NCBI GenBank assembly: GCA_022828595.1
Contig: JAKGHH010000002.1
Span: forward strand, 66,498,383 to 66,562,382
Reading direction: 5' to 3'
From: Nelumbo lutea
Taxonomy: Eukaryota; Streptophyta; Magnoliopsida; Proteales; Nelumbonaceae
Length of the DNA: 64,000 nt
Shown here: piece by piece, positions 22,101 to 34,100 of the stretch
Layout: each line of letters begins with the position of its first letter
How positions within the stretch are numbered: the first letter of the stretch is position 1
The notes under the pieces: generated by a model
What the model saw: the letters and a program-made list of their open reading frames with translations, nothing else
Database searches by the model: none
What the model was told of the DNA's origin: nothing
Made by a program: the position numbers and the translations under genes

Positions 22101-25100
22101 AAAAGGGTGGCAGTTGTTTGGACTATATGGGAAGAAAGGAATTCAAGGCTGTTTTAGGACAAGGAAAGATTTAAGGAGGCTATTATTGAAATTGTATGGC
22201 ACATTGGTTAAAATCCATGGATACATTCCTCTATGTCTCAATGGATTTACTCAGGAGCTGGATGGTAGTGGCTGAATTGTCTTCTAGTAGGTTATTAGCA
22301 AATCCAATCTGGTGTCCACCAGACAGGGGATTCATGAAACTCAATTTTGATCTAAGCTGCATGGGTAATCTAGGACCTTTAGGTATAGGAGGTTTGTTCA
22401 GAGATGAGAGAGGTAATGTTATAGCACTTTACTCAAGGCCAGTTGAAGAAGGAGACTCCCTTAGAGCAGAGGTGCTGGCTGTGATGGAAGGAATACAAAG
22501 AGCAAGACTGTTAAACATTTGAAAATTAGTTGTGGAAGGAGATTCAAAACTGGTGGTGAGTTGGTTGCAATGTGATAATCAGAGGATGTGGACCATTAGC
22601 TCCCTAAAGTAGTAACTTAAATTGATAACAAAAGACATGGAAGTGAAGATCCAATGGGTAAAGCAGTCTGATAACTCTATGGCAGATGGCTTAGCCAAGC
22701 AAGGGGTGGAGAGGGAAAATTTGTTTTGGGCACATTTGTAAAACGAGTAGGTTGTTGGGGAGAGATAAGATTGTCTGTCAATGACATTGTGTGTATATTG
22801 TACCTCTTGTATCTATCATTTTATCATTGATATAATTCTTGCAGTTATTAATCGAGAAAAAAAAGAATTGGAGGCTTTTGTTGGGAGGTCTTCCAGGAAT
22901 GAATAAATACTTGTGATCTACTCCAACTAAAATGACCTAAGTGGCTCTTGTTCCCACACTGTAAGGCTAATGGAGAAACTTGCTTTCACTTGTTAATCCC
23001 CTGCCCCTTTGTTAAATTGGTTTGGAAATGGTTTCTATCATTGTTTGGTGTAGATGGAATCCCCCATCCAATATGCAAAGCCTGTTTACTTCTACTTTCT
23101 TTAGATGGCCTAAGAAAAGAGGTAGAGTGTTGTGGAGATGTTTAAGGGCTGTAGTGAGCTGGACCATTTGGGATGTATGTGTTAGGTTGAAGGTTTTCAT
23201 GTATTGATGGTTCGGCTGATAAGAGTTCTTATTAGCCTGTATTTGAGTTTCAGTTGTTATGTACTGGTCCTGTGTTAATGGGCCTAAGTTTGTTTAGTGT
23301 TTTTAATTGTCTGGGTGTCCCATCACCAATCAGGGGCATTCCAGTCATTTCCTGTAACATTGTACTGTACTCTAATATAAATAATAGTACTGTCGACTGG
23401 GTCATTCAGTTCGACATTCTCAGCATCTCTTGGTCTTCTCCTCTCTTCTACTGCTTCGGCTACAGCATTTCAGCTTTCATGGTATCAGAGCATTAAGCTC
23501 CTTCCTGGTTACAGCTGACGCCATCTCTTCTCTCTTGCTGTCTTTCTTTTCTTTTTTTATCTGGGTTGCTGCCGTGAAACCCTAGGGTTGTAGGAGAACA
23601 ACACAAGGTTCGAACCTAGGGTTTCCCCTGGTTGTAGGGTGCAAGGGAAGTAAGACCCAGAAGCTGATGTCCTACTAGAGATTGTTTCTTGTAGTTAGTA
23701 GCTATTCGACTACTAAGAGAGGTCTGTATAGGACAGACCTAGTTGAGGACTGATTTCAGCAGTCCTAGTATTGGCCGTAAGGGGGAGAACTCTCTTTACA
23801 GTTGCAGTACTCGAAGCTCAAGTGAAGTCTGCATAGCATAGTGGTGGAGAGCCCTCAGTTTCAGGTCGGTTACCAGCCCAGAACACCTCATTTGCTGCTG
23901 TAACTGAACTGCTTCAGAACTGTGACAGTCTCGGCAAGTCTGAAACAGTGTTGCGAGCTGTCAGAACTTTATTCAATTCTGCTACTAGTCTCTTTTTCAG
24001 CACTGTGATCTCTTCGGCTAGTCTTAAGCAGTGTCATCTACACAGAGGCTGCAGTCAAGATGTCTTCAATATCCGGAGAGGTTTCTTCTAGGGATAATAG
24101 ACCTGTTGCAAGGTCTTCAAATCTAGAAAACCCTAATCTGCACAGCTTGCAGATTACAAGTGTGCTGCTGGATGAATACAACTTCAGGGAGTGGTCCGTT
24201 TCTGCAATGCTTTTTATTACTTCCCGTGATCTCACAAGCTACTTAGATGGGAACAAGAAGGAACCTGAGGTTGGCAGTGCAGAGTATGCTGTGTGGCGCA
24301 AGGAGAATGCCACAGTTATGTCCTGGTTGCTTGCCTCTATGACTCCTCGGGTTGCTAGGACTGTTCATCACTTTCCTACAACAACCAAGATTTGGGAAAA
24401 GGTGTCTAAGACCTATGGACAGAAGAAAAACAATGTTAGAATCTACAGATTGAATCAAGACATTGCTGCCTTAAGGCAAGGGGATATGACGGTTGCAACA
24501 TACTTTGCAACTTTGGAAGGTCTTTGGGAAGAACTTGACCACCACTTGATATTGGATTGGGAAAATGCCAGGAACAAGGAGAGACATGATAAGCAGATTG
24601 AAGAGAGCAAAGCCTTTAAGTTCTTGGCTGGCCTGGACCCAGTGTATGAGAGTATAAGGTCACAAATTCTAGGGAGAGATGAATTGCCCGAGTTACACCA
24701 TGTTTATTATCTGGTGAGGAATGAAGAAGTCAGGAAAAAGGAGATGCAAGTTGACTCTCAGACTCAACAAACTGAACAATTTGGAGAACATTCAGCCTTG
24801 GTCTCTACTAAGGGAAATAGACATCCAGACAAGAAGCACCTTAAGTGCGCTCATTGTGGTGGTGAGAGACATGTAAAAGAAAAGTGTTGGGTCCTGTATC
24901 CTCACCTGAAGCCAGCTGCATTGAGAAAGGACAAGAAGCAACAGAAGGGTCATGCGACAAGTGGGAATCTTGTCACCAACAACAATGGTGACAACTCATA
25001 GAATATACCAACAGTCTCTTCTTCTCCTATGAGGTAGGTTGTTGATTCCTCTGGAGCTAGTGCTTTGGGCTTCACTGCTAGTGAGGTAGAGGTCCTTAGC

Positions 25101-28100
25101 CGGGCATTAGCCCGTCTAAGGAATAATTCTTTTGCTTCCACCTCTCTTGCCAGATCAGGTACAGTCTCTGCCTTTTGTGCAACTAGCTCTATTGACTCTA
25201 CTTCTTGGGTTATTGATTTCGGTGCAACTGACCACATGACACATATGTCCTCCTTATTCTCTTCATATCATTTGTTGTCTGGTCATGATAAGATGAGAGT
25301 TGCTAACGGGTCTTTCTCCACCATCTCTGGAAAGGGGGTGGTTGACCTAAGCAAGGACCTCTCTCTTAAATCAGTTCTACATGTTCCCAGTCTTACCTCA
25401 AATCTTTTGTCTGTTTCAAAACTTACCAAAAATTTGAACTGTAGTATAACCTTTTTTCCTACTCATTGTGTCTTCCAGGACAGATTGACGAGGAGAACGA
25501 TTGGGAGCGGTCATGAGTATGGAGGCCTCTACTATTTTGATGCAGACATTGGTTCAGCCTTACAAGCATCTACTGCTAGTAGTCCGGAGAGTGTGGAGTC
25601 AATAGCTAGGTTGCATCTGTGGCATGCTAGGCTAGGTCATTTGTCTTTCTCTTCATTAGAAATGTTGTTTCCCGAATTGTTTAAGGGCATTTCAAGTCAG
25701 AGTTTAATCTGTGAAGTATGTCAAATGTCAAAACAATGTAGAACTGTTTATCCAATTTCTAGTAATGAAATTCGAGCTTCTTTAGAATTGGTTCATTCTG
25801 ATGTTTGGGGCTCTTCACCCATTGTTTGCATTGATGGCTTCTGTTACTTTATCAGTTTTATTTACCACTATTCTCGATGCACATGGATCTACTTGTTAAA
25901 AGGACGGGATGAAGTACCACGGATAACTATGGCATTTTTCAAGATGATTGAAACACAGTTTGATAAGAAGATTAAGCAATTTCGGTCAGATAATGCTGCT
26001 GAATATTTTGAAAAATCCTTCAACTTATTCCTGGAAGATGCTGGCATGTTACATCAATCATCCTGTGCTAATACCCCTCAGCAGAATGGGGTTGCTGAGC
26101 GCAAGAATAGACATCTATTGGAGATAGCTCGAGCCTTACTATTCCAGCACAAAGTTCCCAAGCAATACTGGTCTCAAGTTGTACTTACTGCATCATATCT
26201 AATAAATCGGATGCCATCTAAGGTGTTGGGTATGAAAACCCCTTTCTCTGTTTTGTGTCCCACTCTTCCAGACTTTCCTCTTCCTCCACGGGTCTTTGGC
26301 TATATATGTTTCATACATGTGAAGGATCCAAAGAAGACCAAGCTAGATCCTAAGGCTACGAAGGGAATAATTTTAGGGTACTCTCCTACACAAAAGGGGT
26401 ACAAGTGTTATGATCCTGCCTCCAAGAGAAAGTATATCACCAGAGATGTGGTTTGTTTTGAGTCTCAACCCTATTTTCAGTCTTCTCAGAATCCTCTTCA
26501 GGGGGAGACTAGTGGGATGGAAGAGGATTCTCATTCTCCCTCTTTTTTTGTTCCCCTATCTGCCTCGGCCTTCCATCCTCTTCTTCTACTCCTAGTTGTG
26601 GCATCTCGGGTCAACCTAGTGAGGCTCCCACTGTGCCGGTTACCTCTCCTGATGCTGCAGATGTCCTTGAAGGCTCCAGTAGGCAACAAAAGGAAAAAGG
26701 GCCCTCAACCTCATGACAACAACCAGTTGGACTCGGATCAATCTGTCTCTACAATCCAAGGTAATTCCAACTCACATACTTCTGATTTGGATCTTCCTAT
26801 TGCTCTCCATAAGCCTATCCGTTCTTGTACCACCCTGCACCCCATTGCTGATTTTGTTTCTTACTAACATTTATCTCCTGCCTATCATTCCTTTGTGTCT
26901 GCTCTTTCCTTTGTACGTGTTCCTTCTAGGTACTTAGAGGTCGTGTTTGATCCAAGGTGGAAAGAAGCTATGAATGAAGAGATGAAAGCCCTAATGAAAG
27001 TAAGAACTTGGGAATTAGTGGATCTGCTAGAGGGGAAGAGCACTGTTGGGTGCAAGTGGGTGTTTACTATAAAGCACAAGGAGGACGGGTCCATTGAAAG
27101 GTACAAGGCCAGACTTGTGGCAAAGGGGTTTACTCAAAAAGAAGGAATTGACTACAAAGAAACCTTTGCCCCAGTAGCAAAGCTCAACACAATTCGGGTT
27201 CTATTGTCACTAGCAGCAAATTTTTCATGGGAACTTCATCAGCTGGATGTGAAGAATGCCTTCCTAAATGGTGACCTTCATGAAGAGGTATTTATGGAAC
27301 CTCCACCAGGCTATGACTTTGGTAGAAAGGTGTGTAAACTGAGGAAAGCATTATATGGTTTGAAGCAGTCTCCTCGTGCATGGTTTGAGAGGCTTTGTGG
27401 GGCCATGAAGAAAGTGGGGTACACTCAGAGCGGTGCAGACCATACCTTGTTCATAAGGAGACGGGATAACAAACTTGCAACACTCATTGTTTATGTGGAT
27501 GATATGGTGATTACCGGGAATGGCTTGGAAGAGATAAAAAGATTGAATGAGTTTTTAGCTTCGGAATTTGAGATCAAAGACTTGGGCTATTTGAGATATT
27601 TTCTTGGGATTGAAGTTGCTAGGTCAAGAGAAGGAATCTACATATGTCAGCGGAAGTATGTTCTTGACCTCCTAGAGAAAACAGGCATGATAGGGTGTAG
27701 GCCAGCAAATACTCCAATAGAACAGAATCATGGCCTACAAGAATCAGTAGGGGAGGACTACTGTGATAGAGAGAGATACCAAAAATTGGTAGGGAAGCTG
27801 ATATACTTATCTCTCACTTGGCCAGATATTGCTTATGTTGTGCATGTTGTCAGTCAATTCATGCACTCTCCAAAGATCCCTCATATGAAAGTAGTTGAAA
27901 GGATTCTCAGGTACTTGAAGACTTGCCCAGGAAAGGGAGTTCTATTCAGGAAAAACAATAGAATTGAAATTGAAGCTTATACTGATGCAAATTGGGCTGG
28001 TTCTGTTGGAGATAGAAAATCAACTTCAGGATATTCTACATTTGTGGGAGGGAACCTGGTCACATGGCGCAGTAAGAAGAAGAATGTAGTTGCTAGATCA

Positions 28101-31100
28101 AGTGTGGAAGCCGAATATTGAGCTATGGCTCACGCGGTTGCTGAACTTCTATGGCTCAGGACTCTTCTTAATGAGCTTGGCATTAAAGCTGAGGGTCCTC
28201 TTAGACTGTATTGTGACAACAAGGCTGCCATCAACATTGCAAATAACCCTGTGCAACATGACAGGACAAAACATATTGAGATTGATCGACATTTTGTTAG
28301 AGAGAGAATAGTCTCGGGAGAACTCTGCATTCCTTATACTCCATCTGAGATGCAAATTGCAGATGTATTGACTAAAGGGTTGGCTGCAACAAAGTTCATG
28401 GACCTTCTTGGCAAGGTAAACATGATTGACATCCATGCTTAGCTTGAGGGGGAGTGTTAGGTTGAAGGTTTTAATGTATTGATGGTTCGGCTGATAAAAG
28501 TTCTTATTAGCCTATATTTGAGTTTAGGTTGTTATGTACTGTGTTAATGGGCCTAAGTTTGTTTAGTGTTTTAAATTGTCTGGGTGTCCCATCACTAATC
28601 AGGGGCATTCCAGTCATGGGATTTGGGTTGGATGAGTAATAACAGCCAAGGGATTTGGGTTCATAGGCAAGCTTTGAGAGAAATTAGGCAGCTAGCAAGA
28701 GTGATATGGGCCATGTTCAGATGAGTCTACCAGTCATCAAGTGGTTTGGCTTCTACCTAGCTAAACAAGGGTGTATAGGGAATGACACTCTTGGGCTTCA
28801 CTTTATGTATGATAAGATTGGGAACAGAATCTTGTGAGAGATGAGAACTGTAAAGATTGATGTATAACTCTTTGTATTCTGAATTTATAAAAGTTATGAC
28901 AGTTACCAATAAAAAAAATGCTTTCCAGGAACATTCTAAAATGAGCTTTAAACAATGATAACTTGTTTTAAATGGGCTTATCAAAGTGGTCTTGCCAACT
29001 TTCATAATTATATGATCTGCTTCATTTCAAATGAGTTCAAAACCATTTCAAATTGTTCAATGATGCACATACACGTATATATATCTTCATTTTGTTCTTC
29101 TGTTGTTATCTATGATGTATGTATGTTGGCATGCATTATACAATTTTTCTTGTCAATCTCTAATGCCTTACTGATCTTGCCTGTTTCTTTTTGTCTGTTG
29201 AGGCTTGGACATCTTCTCATGTACACCCTTCTTCTTTTTGTTTAATGCAATTTTAATACAACTTATCTTTTCTCAAAAAAAAAAAATTCAACTCAAACTG
29301 TTTGCTGCTCGCAATCATAAATTAATTTAAGATTCTTATCTGAATTTAGTTTATTATCTGGATTTCAGGTCCTGAAATTGAACGATTATCAGCAATAGCT
29401 GGAAAATATAAAGTAAATCTAGTAATGGGGGTGGTAGAGAGAGAAGAGTCTTCTCTCTACTGTACTGTTGTCTTTTTTAACTCCCATGGCCATTATCTTG
29501 GGAAACACCGGAAACTCATGCGAACATCTTCAGAACATACAGTTTGGTCTCCTGGAGACAATTCAACACCATCTACATATGACACTCCGATTGGGAAGAT
29601 AGGTGGCCTCATCTGCTGGGATAATAGGATCCCACTTTTAAGAACAGAACTTTATGCTAGAGGTAAACCTTTTGGCACTCCAGATTCTGATCCATGGTTT
29701 TATACTTTTATTGTTAAAACTTAAGAGGCTAGATATCTGAATGCTTTACCATATTATGATCGATGACTATGATCTGATAGATCCTGTGTTATACTTGATG
29801 TAATTAATACAGACTAAGACTGTGAAGACACTTCCAATTATGGATCAACTGGAATACACAAAGGCCTTATAAAACTTTCCATTTTTACTAAAGTCTAATT
29901 TATTTATTTTTTTATAAGAACAATAACTTTCATTGATTAGAATAACTTAAGTACAACTGTCACCACCCAAAGAATGGTGGAGAACCCATAAGAAAGATTC
30001 TTACAAAACAGCCCAGAACAAAGCCTCCCTATTTACTCCATGTTTTGCTAAACATCAGCCATACCATTCTCTGATCTTCAGGAGAATGTAACTGGCCTTA
30101 CCATAAAATCACCAAACTGGGTTTCTTTGGTGGGCTAGGGTGTCTCCTTGTTGGAGCTAGTAAAGCAGATTGTTGCTCTGTAAGCATATAAATATGATAA
30201 CATGTATTATTGCCCTGTATTTTCCTTAGGAATCTGATGCTGATATAAGTTGTCTAACATACCAATTCTGGATAAATTTGAAAGCAAGCATGGCTATGCA
30301 TTCTTCTGATTTTTTCCCTAAGAAGGTAGTGGAACATACTTTGTTTGAAAGGCAAAGGTAGACATGAGAATGAGATGTGAAAAAACTATGATTGTAGTTA
30401 TACAGCCCAATCCTCCATAGAACTACTTGTTGAACTTTTCTATAAAAAAAATCCCTTTTCATGCCAGACCTAGATTCTAGAATTTTTCCTTGTTTCATTA
30501 AGATAGTAGATAATCTTGTAAAAGTTTGTTTCATACGCTACAAGTTTTTTTATCCAATTTATTTGTATGAATTCAAGATAATGTACTTCGGAGAAATTAG
30601 GCTCAGTTTGGAAGGAGTACAAATACAAATATGTATAGTACAAATATGTTTTTGTACTTTGTATTTTTATTTCTTCCTAACTGAGCCTAAGTGAACATCA
30701 AAAACTGTATAAATGGTATCTATGCTGTAATGCATCTGTTTTTTTTTTAATTAACAGAATCAATTTGATTAATTTGGAATATGTATCTATTATTATGACA
30801 ACAAACATACTCCAAAATCTCCAGTGAAAGTTGTTTGTTGCTGCAGCTGATGTGGAACAATGAAGTTTTAGTTTGCTGTTTATATGAAAGGAGACTTTAT
30901 ATTCGCCACATGTCTGATGTGCTTCATTAGTTTCGTTTTACTTATCAATTCCACAACCACATGCATGATTGTTGTGGGAACAAAACAAGTCAAAACTGAA
31001 ATTTTCTGAATTTTATGCTTTTTTGTATATTGTGGGTTTTTTTGGTCATTTTACATGTCTGTGGTGTCTGACCTTGTATTCTGATTTGTTTAGTCATAGT

Positions 31101-34100
31101 TAAGTTGTGTTTAAAATTTCAGGTGTCATTGGTTAAATAGTCAAAGTAGGATAGTTAGTAACTGCGAAGGTGTTTTTTTTGGGTAAATTACAAAGACCCC
31201 CCCTGTACTATGGGGTCTGTGACAAAGACCCCCTGTACGTTGTTTTGCGACAAAGACCCCCCTATACTATGATCGTGAAACAAAGACCCCTTTCTGTTAG
31301 CCTTCCGTTGAAGTCTGCCATTACAATACTTTTTAATCCCCATACTACCCTTGTAATAACTATTCGAAGAATTGGAAGAAAAACACTGTTCATCTTCCCT
31401 GACCTCAAGATACACGAACAGCAGCGGCGGCGAACTTTCATTGAAGTCCTCCCTCTCTTTCTCTCTCTCCCCTCGATCTCTCTTCTTCCCCTTCCCCTTT
31501 CTCTCCTCCCCTTTCTTCTTTTCAATTTCCTCTGTTTTCTGTTCCTTGCAAATTAGAGAAATCGGACTGGGCACACCAAAACAAGATTTTTGGGTGAACA
31601 TCGACATCAGAAGCAGCTTGAGTTGGGTCCGATGCCAACCCTATACTAACTGCTCCAAAATTACAATTCATCTGATAATGCAATTATGGGGGCCATGGTC
31701 TCCTGCATTGTGAATAGGGTTTTAAAAAAAAGCAGAAGGAAAAGCCAAGAAGCCCCCGGGGTTCATTCAGGTTGTATTTTAGCCTTAACGAGTAATGGAG
31801 AAATGGCCATGTCTGTGTCATATGTGTGAGAAGTATGTCAGAGAGAGAGAGAGAGACCCAAACATTCACAAATTTATAATAAAAGGTTTGGCTGATTGGC
31901 TCATGGTTGTGACTTCAAGCGACGAACGATAGTTGGATTGTTGGAAAGATTCTCTGGCTCTTGTCTTCTCTTCACCAGTCACCCCTTTTCATAAATTCCA
32001 TAAATTCCATTATTACTATGTCTTATGTAAGTGAAAAAAGAGTCATGAGAGAGAGAGAAAGAGAATATGTATTGTCTGAACATGACAACTGATCCATCCA
32101 TTCAATTTCCAAGTGGTCCTTAAAAACTTTAACCTCCATTGATACCCATCTCCCTATCCTCTGCACCTTCCTTCATTCTTCCCTCCCTAAGTCCTATTAA
32201 CAGCCGAACAGAGGTAGGAGAAGAGAAGAGGAAGAGAGGAGAGAAGAGAGAAGAGAGGAGAGAAGAGAGATTTGGAGTCTGCTACAGTGATGGCGGCACC
32301 AACTTATATTAATATATATAGAGCGACCATAAATAGAAGGGAAAGGACCATTATGCCCCTACTTAAGTTACAACATAAAAAACAAAAGAAAAAACTGCTT
32401 TAATTTGTCCAAACGGACCCTAACTCAGCAGAATACAAACATAATAAATAAAGCTAACATTCCAACACTCCCCCTCAAGTTGGGACATGGATGTCAATCA
32501 TGCCCAACTTGTCACACAAATTATTATGCCACACGTGTTGAAGACCCTTGGTGAAGATGTCTGCAAGTTGTTCCTCTGAACTAACATAAGGAGTGCACAC
32601 TTCTCCGCTCACAAGTTTTTCTCTAATAAAATGCTTGTCCACTTCAATATGTTTTGTTCTATCATGAAGGACTGGGTTAGCAACAATGTTGATAGCAGCC
32701 TTGTTGTCATAGTAGAGTGACATAGGTTTGTTAACTGCAAAACCCAACTCTCCTAACAAATTTTTTATCCACATCATGTCATGAGACATGAGACATGTTT
32801 CTATATTCTGCCTCAGCACTAGATCTAGCCACCACACTTTGCTTCTTACTTTTCCAGGTGACGAGGTTTTCTCCCACAAAGGTACAATACCCACTGGTAG
32901 ATTTTCTGTCATCGATTGCCCCTGCCCAACCAACATCTATATACACCTCCACTTTCAAATGCCCATGTTTCTGGAAAAGCAAACTAGCTCCTGGGAACTT
33001 CTTGAGGTATCTAAGGATTCTTTCTGCAACTTCAAAGTGAGTTGTCTTAGGATTATGCATGAATTGACTAAGAACACCCACTGCTCAGGCAATATTAGGT
33101 CTGGTCATAGACAAATATAAGAGTCTCTCTACAAGTCTCTGGAAATTCTTTACATCTTTCAAACACTCCCCCTGATTGTCTCCTAGCTGATGGTTGGGTT
33201 CAATGGGTGAATCAATTGGTTTCACTCCCAACTTGTCTGTATCCTCTAATAGATCTAGTACATATTTTCTTTAGGAAATATAGATGCCCCTTTTTGAGCG
33301 GCAACTTCAATTCCAAGAAAATAACATAAGGGGCCTAGATCTTTTACCTCAAATTGAGTGGCTAGGAATTTCTTTAGCTTCTGTATTTCAGTCTTCTAGT
33401 CTCCTGTGATTACTATGCCATCAACATAGACAATTAAAGCTACAATTTTCCCTTCACCTTTTTTCACAAATAAAGTATGACCTAACTAGCATTGTTTGAA
33501 TCCCATCTGTTACACTGCTAAATGAAACCTACTAAACCAGGCCCGAGGTGATTGCTTCAACCCATATAAAGATTTTTTTAACTTGCACACCTTCTAGTCA
33601 CTATCTTTGGCATAGAAACCTGGAGGTTGAGTCATGTAAACCTCTTCCTCTAGGTCACCATTCAAGAATGCATTCTTGATATCCAACTGATGAAGTTCCC
33701 AATCAAGGTTAGCTGCCAGTGAGAGGAGGATTCTGATTTAATTCATCTTGGCTACTAGAGCAAAGGTCTCTGCATAGTCTACTCCATACACTTGTGTAAA
33801 CCTTTTGGCAACCAATCTAGCTTTGTATCTTTCTACTGAACCATCAGCTCTATATTTTACTGTGAATACCCACTTGTAACCCACTAGTTCCTTCCCTTCA
33901 GGAGGATCCACCATCTCCCAGGTGCCATTTTGTGTAAGGCATTAATTTCTACCTTCATTACAGTAGAAATCACTGTTTGTAAATCAGGATGAATTCCTTG
34001 TGAAGAGAAAGAAGAAGATGAAGAGTTTTAGCAGTAGAGAAGAAAAGAGAGGAAAGAAAGAGTGGGATGCTAACCAGAATTGAATTAGTTTTGGCCACCA

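Larger units (their letters stand above)
23180..28617 (+). mobile_element. Ty1/copia retrotransposon D in nitrilase intron 2
   Basis: 5' LTR 23180-23479 (300 bp), primer site TGGTATCAGAGC at 23480-23491, purine tract TTGAGGGGGAG at 28444-28454, and a truncated 3' LTR 28455-28617 that lacks its last ~140 bp. The gag-pol of 1461 codons (24060-28442) is in one frame with only four stop codons, making this the best preserved coding region of the elements here. It inserted into a LINE remnant and lies in the same orientation as the nitrilase. The loss of the 3' LTR end also removed the right target duplication. Confidence 0.93.

Noticed and set aside
31372..31713. Open frames over the pyrimidine-rich left inverted repeat
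   Set aside because: They span a CT-rich tract and a degenerate protease fragment with a lost DTGS motif; not a gene.
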